64,000 bases of DNA from JAGVSZ01 sp019137045 (GTDB lineage: Bacteria; Pseudomonadota; Gammaproteobacteria; Burkholderiales; SG8-39). A program made the translations under genes and the position numbers. The stretch is taken from assembly GCA_046347635.1 (NCBI GenBank), contig JAXMFT010000012.1:87732-151731 (forward strand). Reading direction: 5' to 3'. The notes under the pieces are model-generated. The model did not search any database. It was given only the letters and a program-made list of their open reading frames with translations, and was not told where the DNA came from. Shown piece by piece: positions 46,901 through 59,402 of this stretch (position 1 is its first letter; every line of letters begins with the position of its first letter).

Positions 46901-49900
46901 GCCAGCGCCGACGGCAGCACGATCCGCGGCCTCATCATCCGCGATTTCGACGACGCAGGCAGCGCCGGCATCGACATCCTCGCCGGGTCGGACAACAACG
47001 TCGTCTACGGCAACTACGTCGGCGGCCTCGACTTCGCCGGCAACGACGCGACGGCCGGAGAAGGCAACGCCGCGGGCGTCCGCGTCGCCGGGAGCAACAA
47101 CACGATCGGCTCGACCACCCTGGCCGACCGGAACCTGATCGCGCGCAATGCGGGCGATGGCATCCGGGTGACCGCCGGAGCCGGCAACGTGGTCATCGGC
47201 AACTACGTCGGCACGAACCTGGCCGGCACCGCGGCACTGACGAACACGGGCAGCGGCGTCTACATCGGGTCGGGCGCGACGAACAACACGATCGGCGGCA
47301 CGGCGGCAGGCACGACCAACGTCATCTCCGGGAACGGACTCTACGGGATCCTGATCGACACCAGCTCGAACAACCGGGTCCAGGGCAACTACATCGGCAC
47401 CAACTTCGATGCCACCGCGCCGATCGGGAACGCGAGCGACGGCGTCCGTATCCAGTACGCCTCCGCGGGGAACACCATCGGCGGCGCGGCCCCGAACGCG
47501 GGCAACGTGATCGCCGGAAACGCGGGCTCGGGGGTGAGGATCAGCTCGAGCAACGTCACCGGCGGCGACGACTCACCCACCAACAACGTGGTCCAGGGAA
47601 ACTGGATCGGCACCAATTCGACGGGCACCGATCTCGGCAATACCCTGAACGGCGTCCACGTGCAGGGTCCCGCCGCAGCGTTCGACAGCCCCGATAACAA
47701 TGTCATCGGCACGACGTCGGCCGGGCCGGCGCCCAACCCCGAGGCGGGTGCGGGCAACGTCATCGCGTTCAACAACCTCGACGGCGTGCGCGTCGAGGGC
47801 GGCGTCGACCGTACCCGGATCGCAGGCAACTCGATCCACGACAACGACCGGCTCGGCATCAACCTCGTGGGCGGAACCGAGGACGCGTTCGGCATCACCT
47901 CGAACGACGTGTCGGGCACCTGGGACAACGACGCGGGCGCGAACCGGCTGCAGAACCTGCCGACCCTCACCGCCGCCTACACCGACGGCGCGACCTTCCT
48001 GACCGTCCAGGGGCAGCTGCAGACGCTCAACGGCACCTACCGCATCCACTTCTACGCGAGCGCGGCGGCCGACGCGAGCATGTACGGCGAGGGCACGACC
48101 TACCTCGGCTACGCCGACGTGCTCGTGAACGGCGGCCCCGGCTACGGGACGGGCGTCATCAACACGACCTTCAACCCGGTGGTGATCCCGATCGGAGCGC
48201 GGATCAGCGCGACGGCGACCGACCCCAACGGCAACACCTCGGAGTTCTCGAACGCCCGCGCGACCCAGACCCTGCAGACGATCTCCGGGACGGTCTACGA
48301 CGACGACGAGGGCGACGGCGCGGTCGCCGGCGACGGCGGGTTCGTCGGCGCGACCGTCAAGCTCTACCTCGACGACGGCGACAACACACCGGACGGCGGC
48401 GACACGCTCGTCGCCACGGCCACGACCGGCGCCGGCGGCGCCTACTCGTTTGCGAACGTCGGCTCCGGACTGACGTACTGGGTGGTCGTGGACTCGAAGA
48501 CCCTCGACGCCGCCTCGATCGCCGGCGCGGTGTGGGCCGACCAGACCTACGGCGACGACTGGGCCACCGGTGGCGCGCTCGACTTGGGGGCGCGCTACGG
48601 CGGCCGCAACGCGGGCGTCTCCGACGACGCGTGGAACGGCGCGAGCGTGCTGCAGGCGCCGGAGCACGTCGCCCGCGTCGATCTCGGCAACGCCGATGTC
48701 GGCGGCGCCGACTTCGGTTTCAGCTTCGTGTCGGTGACCAACAATCGCGGCGACGCCACCGACGACGACCAGCCCGTGAACCCGGGTACCGCGCGGCTGC
48801 AGCAGGGCTCGCTGCGCCAGGTCATCCTCAACGCCAACGCGATCGCCGGCACCCAGACGGTCGACTTCTCGGTCGGCACCGGGCAGGTGACGATCGACGC
48901 GTCCGCGGGCGGCTACACGATCGACGGGACGCTGATCCTGGACGCGACCACGCAGGAAGGCTTCGCGGGCACGCCGCTGGTGCTCATCGACGGCAACGGC
49001 GCCCTCCTCAACGGGCTGACGCTGACCGCCAACGCCGACGGCAGCGAGATCCGCGGCCTGATCGTGCGCAACTTCGTCGATTGCGGCATCGAGATCCTCG
49101 CCGGGTCGGACAACAACCTCATCGCCGGCAACTACATCGGCGGCCTGACCTTCGCCGGCGGCGACGCGGGGCTCGCCGAGCGCAACCTCACCCACGGCAT
49201 CCGCATCTCGGGCAGCAACAACACGATCGGCGGGACCGATCCGACCGGCCTCGACCGCAACGTGCTCGCGCGCAACGCGGTGGACGGCATTTTCGTCAAC
49301 AGCGGCGACGGGAACGTCATCATCGGGAACTACATCGGCACCAACGCCGCCGGCGACACCGCGCTCGCGAACGAGGACGGCATCCAGGTCAACAAGAACG
49401 GCGCGTCGATCCCCACCAACACCCGCATCGGCGGCACCGCGGCGGGCGAGGGCAACCTCATCTCCGGCAACGTCAACAACGGAATCGAGCTCTACAAGAC
49501 CGGCGGGGGCGGCAACGGCACCGGCGTCGTCATCCAGGGCAACCGCATCGGCACCAACGCCGCCGGCACCGCCGGACTCGGCAACGGCGGCGCGGGCGTG
49601 CAGGTGATCGCCTTCGACGCGGTGACGGTCGGCGGCACGGTCGCAGGCGCCGGCAACGTCATCGCGTACAACACCGGGGACGGCGTCAGCGCCAACGTCG
49701 AAGTGGTGACCGTCCTCGGCAACTCGATCTTCCAGAACGGCAATGCCGTGGTGCCCGGCATCGACTTCGGCGGGAACTTCGCCACCCCGAACGACCCGGG
49801 CAACCCGGACAACCTGCCGCAGAACTTCCCGGTCATCTCCGCGGTCCGGCTGGCCGGCCCGAACGTGGAAGTCGATTTCTCGCTCGACAGCGACGTGAGC

Positions 49901-52900
49901 CAGGCCTACCGGATCGAGTTCTTCGCGAATCCCCCGGCCGACCCGAACGAGGGCCGCGTCTTCCTCGGCTTCGTCTCCATCAGCACGAACGCGAGCGGCC
50001 TCTACAGCGGCACCGCCATCCTGACCCCGGCGGTCCTGCCGCTGCTCGGCGACCGCGTGACCGCGACCGCCACGCGCGACCTGGGCGGCGGGAACTACAG
50101 CTACACGTCCGAATTCTCGATTGCGGGCACGGTCGCCATCCCGCCGGTCAACACGGTCCCCGGCCCGCAGACGGTGAACGAGGACGCGGTCCTCGCCTTC
50201 ACCGGCGCGAACACGATCTCGGTCGCCGACTCGGACAACAACCTCGCGACCACGCAGCTCACGGTGACGAACGGCGTCCTCACCGTGACGCTCGCCGGCG
50301 GCGCAACGATCGGCGCGGGCGCGAACGGCTCGGCCACGATGACCATCTCGGGCACCCAGGCGGACATCAACGCGACGCTCGCGTCGCTCACCTACCAGGG
50401 CAACCTCAACTTCAACGGCGCCGACACGCTGACGGTGCTCTCCACCGACGTGCTCTTCGGCACCGACAGCGACACCGTCGCAATCACCGTCACCGCGGTG
50501 AACGATGCGCCGGCGATCGGCAACGTCAACGGCGACGCGCTCGCCTACAGCGAGGGCGACGGGGCGGTGGTGATCGACCAGGGCGCGCTCGCCACGGTCG
50601 CCGACGTCGACTCGGCGAACTTCGACACCGGCACGCTCACCGTGTCGTTCACCGCCGGCAGCGACCCGGCCGAGGACGTGCTCGCCATCCGCAACCAGGG
50701 CGTCGGCGCCGGGCAGATCGGCGTGGCGGGCGCCAACGTCACCTACGGCGGGGTCACGATCGGCACCTTCGCCGGCGGCGCGGGCGGCGCGGACCTGGTG
50801 ATCACGTTCAACGCGAACGCGACGCCGGCGGCGGCGCAGGCGCTGGTGCGCAACGTCACTTACGCCGACACCGACACCGGCGCGCCGACCCCCGGTGCGC
50901 GCACCGTGCAGTTCGTGATGACCGACGGCGACGGCGGCACGAGCGCGGCGGTGAGCGCGACCGTCACCGTTACGGGCGTCAACGATGCGCCGACGCTCAC
51001 CAACGGGGCGGTGGTGGCGCTGGCCGGGACCGACGAGGACACGACCTCCTCGGGCACGCTGGTGTCGGCGATCCTCGCCGGCGCGGGCTGGGCGGACGTC
51101 GACGCGGGCGCCCTGCAGGGCATCGCCGTGACCAGCGCGAGCGGCACGGGCACCTGGCAGTACTCCACCGACGGGCTGGTGTGGACGAACTTCGGCGCGG
51201 TGGCCGCCAACTCCGCCCTGCTGCTCGAGGCCGGTTCGCAGGTGCGCTACGTCCCCAACGGCCAGAACGGCGAGACCGCGACCTTCGCCTTCCGCGCCTG
51301 GGACCGGACCACGGGCAGCGCCTCGGCCAGCGGCGCCCCGCAGTACGCCAACCCCGGCGCCGGCGGGGCACCAGCGCCTACTCCGCGCAGTCGGCCAGCG
51401 CCTCGCTGGCGGTCGCTTCGGTCAACGACGCCCCGAGCCTGAACGCCGCCGCCGCGCCGCGCTCGCCGCGGTGGCCGAGGATGCCCCCGCGCCCGTCGGC
51501 GCCGTGGGCACGCTCGTCTCGGCGCTCGTCGACCTCCCCGGCGGCGGCGGCCTGGACAACGTCACCGACGTGGACAGCGGCGCGCTCACCGGCATCGCCA
51601 TCACCGCGACCAACGGCGCGAACGGCACCTGGTGGCTCCACCGACGGCGGTGCGAGCTGGCTCGCGGTGGGCGCGGTGGCCGACAACAACGCGCTGCTGC
51701 TCGCCGCCAACGCGGGCACGCGGCTTTACTTCCAGCCCAACGCCGACTTCAACGGCACGGTGGCCAACGGCATCACCTTCCGCGCCTGGGACACCACCTC
51801 CGGCGTGGCCGGCACCAAGGCCGACGCCTCGACCAACGGCGGCACCAGCGCCTTCTCCACCGCCACCGACACCGCCTCGGTCACCGTCACCGCCGTCAAC
51901 GACGCGCCGGTGCTCGCCGACACCGCGCTCGGCCTGACCGCCGTGGCCGAGGACGCGGGCGCTCCCGTCGGCGCGGTCGGCGATCTCGTCTCGACGCTCG
52001 CCGGCGGCATCAGCGACGTGGACGGCCCGGCCACCGGCATCGCGGTCACCGGTGCGAGCTACACCGGGGCGGGCAGCGGCACCTGGTACTACTCGACCAA
52101 CAACGGCGGCGCTTGGAACACCTTCGTCCCGAGCGTGGCGAGCTCGCGCCTGCTCGCCGCCGACGCGAACACGCGCATCTACTTCCGCCCGGCGGCGAAC
52201 TGGAACGGCACCGCGACGCTCACCATTCGCGCCTGGGATGGGAGCGCGGGCGTGAACGGCGGCACCGCCGACACGACCACGAACGGCGGCGCGACCGCCT
52301 TCTCCAGCGCCACCGACACGGTCGGCCTCGCCGTCACCGCGGTCAACGACGCGCCGGTCGCCGCGGGCGCGGCGAGCCTCGGCGCGGTCGCCGAGGACAC
52401 CGCGAACCCGCCGGGTGCGACCGTCTCGGCGCTCTTCGGCGGCAACTTCAGCGACGCGACCGACGCCGTCGCGGGCGGGTCGAGCGCGCACACGCTCGCC
52501 GGGATCGCGATCACCGCCAACGCGGCGACCGCCGGCCAGGGCACCTGGCAGTGGTTCGACGGCCTCGCGTGGCAGAACGTCAGCACCTCGGTCTCGACCG
52601 CCTCGGCGCTCCTGCTCGCCGACACGACGCTCGTGCGCTTCCTGCCGGCGGCCGACTTCGCCGGTGCGCCGGGCGGTCTCACTGCGAAGCTCGTCGACAG
52701 CTCGGCGGGCGCGGTCGTCTCCGGCACGAGCGCCGACGTCACCGTCTCCGGCGGCACGACGCGGTACAGCGCCGGGAACGTCGCGCTGTCCACCTCGGTT
52801 ACGGCGGTGAACGATGCGCCGACGCTCACCAACGGGGCGGTGGTGGCGCTGGCCGGGACCGACGAGGACACGACCTCCTCGGGCACGCTGGTGTCGGCGA

Positions 52901-55900
52901 TCCTCGCCGGCGCGGGCTGGGCGGACGTCGACGCGGGCGCCCTGCAGGGCATCGCCGTGACCAGCGCGAGCGGCACGGGCACCTGGCAGTACTCCACCGA
53001 CGGGCTGGTGTGGACGAACTTCGGCGCGGTGGCCGCCAACTCCGCCCTGCTGCTCGAGGCCGGTTCGCAGGTGCGCTACCTCCCCAACGGCCAGAACGGC
53101 GAGACCGCGACCTTCGCCTTCCGCGCCTGGGACCAGACCACGGGCAGCGCCTCGGCCAACGGCGCCCCGCAGTACGCCAACCCCGGCGCCGGCGGGGGCA
53201 CCAGCGCCTACTCCGCGCAGTCTGCGAGCGCCTCGCTGGCGGTCGCTTCGGTCAACGACGCCCCGAGCCTGAACGCCGCCGCCGCGCCCGCGCTCGCCGC
53301 GGTGGCCGAGGATGCCCCCGCGCCCGTCGGCGCCGTGGGCACGCTCGTCTCGGCGCTCGTCGACCTCCCCGGCGGCGGCGGCCTGGACAACGTCACCGAC
53401 GTGGACAGCGGCGCGCTCACCGGCATCGCCATCACCGCCACCAACGGCGCGAACGGCACCTGGTGGTACTCCACCGACGGCGGTGCGAGCTGGCTCGCGG
53501 TGGGCGCGGTGGCCGACAACAACGCGCTGCTGCTCGCCGCCGACGCGGGCACGCGGCTGTACTTCCAGCCCAACGCCGACTTCAACGGCACGGTGGCCAA
53601 CGGCATCACCTTCCGCGCCTGGGACACCACCTCCGGCGTGGCCGGCACCAAGGCCGACGCCTCGATCAACGGCGGCACCAGCGCCTTCTCCACCGCCACC
53701 GACACCGCCTCGGTCACCGTCACCGCCGTCAACGACGCGCCGGTGAACACCGTGCCCGGCGCGCAGACGGTGGCGAGCGGCGCGACGCTCGTGTTCGCGA
53801 GCGGCAACGGCAACGCGATCAGCGTCGCCGACGCCGACGCGAGCGGGAACATCGAAGTCCAGCTCAACGCGACCAACGGCACGGTGAGCGTCACGCTCGC
53901 CGGCGGCGCGTCGATCTTCGCGGGCGCGAACGGCACCGCGACGATCACGCTGCGCGGGACCGTGGCGGATCTGAACGCCACGCTCGACGGCCTCGTCTTT
54001 GCGCCCGCCACCGGCTACGTCGGCGCGGGCGCCTCGCTCCAGATCGTCACCGACGACCTCGGCGGGTCCGGCGCCGGCGGCGCGCTGACCGACACGGACA
54101 CCGTGGCGATCACGGTGACCGGCTTCGACATCTCGGGCACGGTCTTCCACGACGTGGACGGCGATGCGAACGTCGCCGAGGGCGGCACGCTCACCTTCTC
54201 CGGCGCGACCGTCAACCTGTACCTCGACGACGGCGACGGCGTCATCGGCGGCGGCGACGGCCTGGTCGCGACCACGATGACCAACGGGGCCGGCCAGTAC
54301 GGCTTCCTCAACCGGGCGGCGGGCACGTACTGGGTGGTGGTCGACTCGACCACGCTCGACTCCGGCGCGTCGTTCCTCGGCCCCTACGACGCGAGCTGGA
54401 TCTGGGCGGAGCAGACCTACGGCGACGACGCGGGCCTCGCCGGCCTCAACCTCGGCGCGCGCTTCGGCGGCCGGGACGCCAACGTGTCGGACAACGCCGG
54501 CGGCGCGAGCCCGGTCGGCTCGGAGCACGTCGCGGGCATCGCGCTCGGCGGCAACCAGGCGGGCGTGGACTTCGGCTTCTCGTTCAACGCAATCGTCACC
54601 ACCGACGACGGGGACGACGTCGCGGGCAACCGCACGGTCCAGGGCTCGCTGCGCCAGTTCATCATCAACTCGAACGCGATCGACAACGCCTCGTTCGGCG
54701 TCCAGTCCGCCGAGTTCTCGATCGCGGGCGCGGGCGTGCACACCATCGGCCTGCTCGACCCGGACGGCTTCGGTCCACTCCAGGGCGAGCTCACGATCAC
54801 CGACGCGGTGATCCTCGACGCCACCACCCAGGACGGTTTCGTCAGCACCCCGCTGATCGAGATCGACGGCACGCTCGCCGGTTCCAACTCCTACGGTTTG
54901 CGGCTGGAAGCCGACAACTCCGAGATCCGCGGCCTGATCATCAACCGGTTCACGCAGGGCGGCATCCGCGTGACCGGCGACTCGAACCTGATCGCCGGGA
55001 ACTGGCTCGGCGTGGACGCGACCGGCAACGCCGACGCCGGCAACGGCAGCGACGGCGTGGTGCTGGTCGGGGGCGCCAACCTGAACACCATCGGCGGCAC
55101 GACCGCCGCCGATCGCAACGTGGTCTCGGGCAACACCGACGAGGGCATCAGCCTCGACGGGGCGACCAACACGCTCGTGATCGGCAACTACGTGGGCGTG
55201 GGCGCCGACGGCGTGACGATCATCGGCAACGACGGCGACGGCGTCGCGCTCCAGTTCGGCGCGACCGGCAACACGGTCGGCGGCACGACCGCCGCGGCGC
55301 GCAACCTGATCGCCGGCAACGCCGGGCCGGGGATCGGCGGCCTCGCCAACGTGCGCATCAAGGACGCCGGGACGACCGGGAACGTGGTGCTCGGCAACTA
55401 CATCGGCGTCGATGCGACCGGCGGCTTCGCCCTCGCGAGCCCGCGCGAGGGCGTGCGCATCGAGGGCGGCGCCACCAACAACACCATCGGCGGGGCGGCG
55501 GCCGGGGCCGGGAACGTGATCTCGGGTCACGCCGGCCACGGCATCCTGCTCGACGACGCCGACGGCAACACGATCCAGCGCAACCTGATCGGCACCAACG
55601 CCGCGGGCAACTCGGTGGTGGGCACCGACGCGCAGCCGCTCGGCAACCGGCTCGAAGGCATCCACCTGCGCAACGGGTCGGCGAACAACCTGATCGGCGG
55701 CGTGGGCCTGGGCAACGTGATCGCGTCGAACCCGGTAATCGGCGGCAGCACCACCTGGGGCGGCATCTGGATCCGCGACGCCGGATCCGACAACAACGCC
55801 GTGCAGGGGAACTGGATCGGCACGAACGGCGCCGGCGACGTGCTGGGGCTCGGCTACAACGGCGTCGAGCTCACCGACGGGGCCTCCTACAACCTGATCG

Positions 55901-58900
55901 GCGGCGCGAACGCGGGCGAAGGCAACGTGATCGCCTACGCCCAGGACGACGGGATCTTCGTCTACGACAACGGCGGGCACTCGACCGGAAACGCGTTCCT
56001 GCGCAACTCGATCTACGGCAACGACGTCGAGGCGAACGGCGACGGCATCGGCATCGACCTCGAGGACACCCCGAACGTCGGCGTCTACAACGTCACGCCG
56101 AACGACGGCGGCGACGGCGACGGCGGGATGGGCTTCCCGAACGAGCACCAGAACTACCCGGTGCTCACCGCGGCCACGACGGGCAGCGGTCAGGTCAACG
56201 TCACCTGGTCGCTCGACAGCGTCGCGGGCGCGACCTTCCGGGTCGAATTCTTCTCCAGCCCCGCCGCCTCGCCGAGCGGCTACGGCGAGGGTCGCACCTT
56301 CCTCGGCGCGGTGACCGTGGTCGCCGACGGCAGCGGCAACGTCCCCTCGCGCACCGACACCTTCGTCATCGCGGTGCCCGCCGGCCACGTCGTCAGCGCC
56401 ACCGCCACGCGCGAGGTCGCACCGGGCAGCGGCGCGGCCGGCACGACCCACGCCGAGACCTCGGAGTTCTCGGCTGCCCAGACGGTCGTCCCGGCCGATG
56501 CGACGCCGCCCACGCTGGCGAACTTCAGCTCCAGCACCGCCCCCGACACCTACGGCGTCGGGGCGGTCATCAACGTCACCGCGACGATGAGCGAACCGGT
56601 CCAGGCGGGCGCGCAGATCACCGTCACGCTCGACACCGGCGACACCGTCGTCCTCACCGCGGCGGCGAACGGAACCACGCTCACCGGCACCTACGTCGTC
56701 AGCGCCGGCGACAACAGCGCCGACCTGAACGTCACGGGCTTCGTGATCAACAGCGTCCTCGATCTCGCCGGCAACGCGATGGTCGACACGACGATCCCGG
56801 GCGGACAGAACCTCGCGGACAACGAAGACCTGGTGATCGACACCACCGCCCCGGCCGCCCCGGTGGTCAATGCCATCTCCACCGACACCGGCGTGGCCGG
56901 CGACGAGATCACCACCGACCAGACGCTCCTCTTCAGCGGCACCGCGGAGGCCAACGCCACCGTCAGCGTCTACCTCGACGCGGCGCTGATCGGCACCACC
57001 ACCGCCGACGGCGCGGGCGCCTGGAGCTTCGACTACACCGGCACCACGCTCGCCGCGGGCAGCTACAACGTCACGGCCACCGCCACCGACGCGGCGGGCA
57101 ACGTGAGCGGCTTGTCCGCCGCGCTGCCGGTGCTGATCGACACCACCGCCCCGGCCGCGCCCAGCACCCCGGATCTGATTCCCGGGAGCGACTCGGGGGT
57201 CTCGAACAGCGACGATGTCACGAACGACACCACGCCCACTTTCGTCGGCACGGCCGAGGCCGGAAGCCTCGTGTCGATCTACGACGGGGCGGTGCTGCTG
57301 GGCACCACGGTCGCCGACGGCGCGGGCAACTGGAGCTTCACCGCGCCTGCGCTGGCCGACGGCGTGCACAACATCAGCGCCACGGCCACCGACGCGGCAG
57401 GCAACCTGAGCCCCGCTTCCGGAACGCTCGCGGTCACGATCGACAACACCGCGCCCGCCGCCCCGACGGTGAACAACGTGACCAGCCCGACCGCCCTGCC
57501 GGTGCTCACGGGAACCGCGGTCCTCGCGCCGGGCGAAACGCTGACGGTGAGCGTGAACGGCGCGACCTACAACGTCGTCCCGGACGCCTTCGGCAACTGG
57601 ACCCTCGACCTCGGCGTCGCGGTGCCCGCGAGCGGCGTTCTCGGGGCGTTCGTCGACCTGGGCGTCTATCCGGTCAGCGCGACGGTCACCGACCTCGCCG
57701 GCAACGCGACGAACGGCGCCGGCACGGTCACCATCGCGATCAACGACGCGCCGGTGGTGACGACCTCGGGCGGCGCGCTCGCCTACGTCGAGAACGACCC
57801 GGCCGCCGCCGTCGACCTCGGGCTGACCGTGAGCGACATCGACAACGCGACGCTCGCCAGCGCGACGATCCGGATCGCCGGCGGCTACGTCGCGGGCGAG
57901 GACAGCCTCGCGTTCGTGAGCGTCGGCGGCATCGCCGGCAGCTGGGACGGCGTGACCGGGACGCTCAGCCTCACCGGCCCGGCGAGCACGGCCGACTGGC
58001 AGACGGTGCTGCGCTCGGTCGCCTACCAGAACGCCAGCGAGAACCCGAACACCGGCGCGCGGACGGTGAGCTTCCTGGTGAACGACGGCGCGCTCGCCTC
58101 GGCCGCCGCGACCGCGACGGTGAACGTCACGGCCGTTAACGACGCGCCGACCCTCACTGCCAACACGCTCGCGGTCGGCGACGGCGCGACCGTGACGCTC
58201 GGGCTCGCGAACCTCGGCGCCGCGGACGTGGACAACGCCTGGGCCACGCTCGCGTACGCGGTGACGACGATCGCGAACGGGCAGTTCGAGCTCGCCGCCG
58301 CGCCCGGCGTCGCCGTCACGAGCTTCACGGCGGCGCAGATCGCGGCGGGCCAGGTGCGCTTCGTGCACGACGGCTCGAATCTCGCTCCGTCGTACGCGAT
58401 CGAGGTCACGGACGGATCGGCCATCGTGGGGCCGTTCGCGGCCACGATCGTGTTCAACGCCTCGGCCGCCGCGCCGCCCGTTGCGCCGCCCGTCGGCGGC
58501 GCTCCCGAGGCGACGCCGCTGCCTACGGCCGACGCCGGTCCCATCACCCTCGCGGCGGTCACGCCGGCGGGCGTGCTGCCGACCACCGTCACCGACGCGG
58601 CCACCGGCCTCGCGACGATGTTCCTGCGTTCCCCCTCGGCCGCCGGCGGCGACGCAGGGGACGCGAACTTTGCCGAGGCCCCCGGCCGGGCCACCGCCGC
58701 CGCGCCGGGCGGCATGACCCGCGCGGAAGCGGAGGTCGTCCTCACGACCCCGAACGCGGTTCCGGACGGCCGCTTTGGGCCGCTCCGCGCCGAAGCTGAG
58801 GTGATCGACACCAAGGCGCAACTGGCGGACGCCGCGGCTGATACGATGCGCGGGCGTATCGAGGTCGGAAGCATCAGCGACAGTTTCGCGGAAATCGACG

Positions 58901-59166
58901 AAGATCAGGCCCAGATCGAGATTGTTCTCGGCACGATCAGGGTCACTGGCATCGCCCTCTCCGTGGGCGCCGTGTGGTGGGCGGCACGTGCCGCCGGCCT
59001 TGTGGCGAGCCTGCTGACGACGACCCCCGCGTGGCGCCACGTCGATCCCCTCCCCGTTCTGGGCCGGGATCCGGAGATCGACGACGAAGACGAGCCGGAA
59101 GCCGACGAGGAGAAGCGCGCCGATGAGCACCGCGCGCGCTGGGTCCTGGACGAATCGGCGGCCTGA
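40991..59166 (+). CDS. Giant LEPR-XLL/DUF4347 surface repeat protein (about 6,060 residues; three frameshifts)
   Basis: The frame opens at ATG 40991; ATG 41045 (MANQTKRKPGSGG) is an alternative. After a basic leader, residues 117-131 read KPVLQELEARLLLSA, the LEPR-XLL motif. A DUF4347 domain spans about 175-343 (ELVFVDTAVPEY, DAIHIVSHGGAGALQLG, DLLIYGCDLAS). From residue 350 come parallel beta-helix blocks (NTIGG, NVISGN, GNYIGT repeats) alternating with SdrD B-like modules (ISGTVYDDDEGDG type), then cadherin-like repeats, another beta-helix block, and Ig-like repeats starting DTTAPAAP. The end has a proline-rich linker, one membrane helix (GIALSVGAVWWAARAAGLVA) and an acidic tail. Breaks at about 51366, 51463 and 51634 (losing 1, 1 and 2 bases) all lie in one copy of an internal repeat whose sister copy is intact, so they are probably sequencing errors. 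No RTX repeats are seen. Probably a surface adhesin; export route unknown. Confidence 0.85.
42035..50140 (+). repeat. Four supra-repeats of beta-helix plus SdrD B-like module
   Basis: Each block of about 2.1 to 2.6 kb contains: a linker starting QGSLRQ(F/V)I or GSLREAI, a beta-helix of 20-residue turns, a domain beginning with YRIEFF or YRIHFYAS, and an SdrD B-like module. Module starts are near 43555, 46143 and 48275; the fourth block ends without one at about 50140. Blocks two and three are most alike (46143-46790 versus 48275-48895, roughly nine bases in ten identical by eye). Confidence 0.75.
50981..51912 (+). repeat. Long direct repeat inside the giant gene, copy a
   Basis: 932 bases that match 52810-53745 with about eight substitutions and three deletions (totalling four bases). 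All three deletions are frameshifting. Two cadherin-like modules are covered. Confidence 0.88.
52810..53745 (+). repeat. Long direct repeat inside the giant gene, copy b
   Basis: 936 bases, fully open in the main frame. It begins AACGATGCGCCGACGCTC and ends GACGCGCCGGTG like copy a, 1,829 bases upstream. Confidence 0.88.
54120..56490 (+). repeat. Fifth SdrD B-like module and beta-helix block
   Basis: The order is shifted relative to the earlier blocks because the module (FDISGTVFHDVDGDANVAEGG) comes first, after the cadherin-like array. The beta-helix runs from GSLRQFIINSNAID to about 56160 and is followed by a domain with FRVEFFSSPAASPSGYGEG. Confidence 0.75.
56490..57760 (+). repeat. Ig-like repeats (DTTAPAAP type)
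   Basis: One leading module (ATPPTLANFSSSTAPDTYG) and three bacterial Ig-like modules starting at about 56837, 57137 and 57448, each with a variant of TDAAGNxS near its end. This type is common in large adhesins. Confidence 0.75.
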
Positions 59167-59402
59167 TCCCTCCCCGGGTTTCGTCCGTCGGACGCCACCC
59201 GGAGTCGGGCACTCGACACAGTGATTTCATCTGCGACGCGTGCCCGATGCCGGAGGGCCCACTGAGCTTGGAGATCGCGTTTCGGACACCTCCGCAGCGA
59301 TCCGAACCTGACAAACGGCCGGGCTCGGCCGACGGGCAGCGCCTCGTCTGAGGTCGGGTGTGGCAAAGTGACCCTCGCAATCTGAATTTTCCTAGTTAGA
59401 AC
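57796..59402 (+). repeat. Tandem 1.6-kb duplication, first copy (intact 3' end of the giant gene)
   Basis: 1,607 bases from the last cadherin-like module through the stop codon at 59166 and 236 bases of downstream spacer, ending TTTTCCTAGTTAGAAC. The five bases AGAAC precede both copy starts and end both copies. Confidence 0.9.

Larger units (their letters stand above)
50140..54120 (+). repeat. Cadherin/VCBS-like repeat array
   Basis: Nine modules of about 120 to 170 residues, each ending TVTAVNDAP or a close variant, with internal motifs STDGGASWLAVG and RLYFQPNADFNGT. Included is a nearly exact duplication of two modules (see 50981-51912 and 52810-53745). Confidence 0.8.

Noticed and set aside
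51366..51640. Splitting the 18-kb gene into two genes at the frame breaks
   Set aside because: The intact sister repeat at 52810-53745 shows exactly which bases are missing, and the domain array continues without a start signal.
42035..57760. Regular repeats that could suggest a CRISPR or other DNA array
   Set aside because: The repeats are in-frame protein modules with codon-level variation and no constant repeat-spacer units.
51601..59130. Minus-strand open frame of about 2,500 codons opposite the giant gene
   Set aside because: It mirrors the repeat structure of the sense gene (arginine-, glycine- and aspartate-rich shadow) and has no recognisable domain.
40991..59166. RTX or type I secretion signature in the giant protein
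   Set aside because: No GGxGxDxxx nonapeptide runs were seen; the C-terminus is a membrane helix plus acidic tail.
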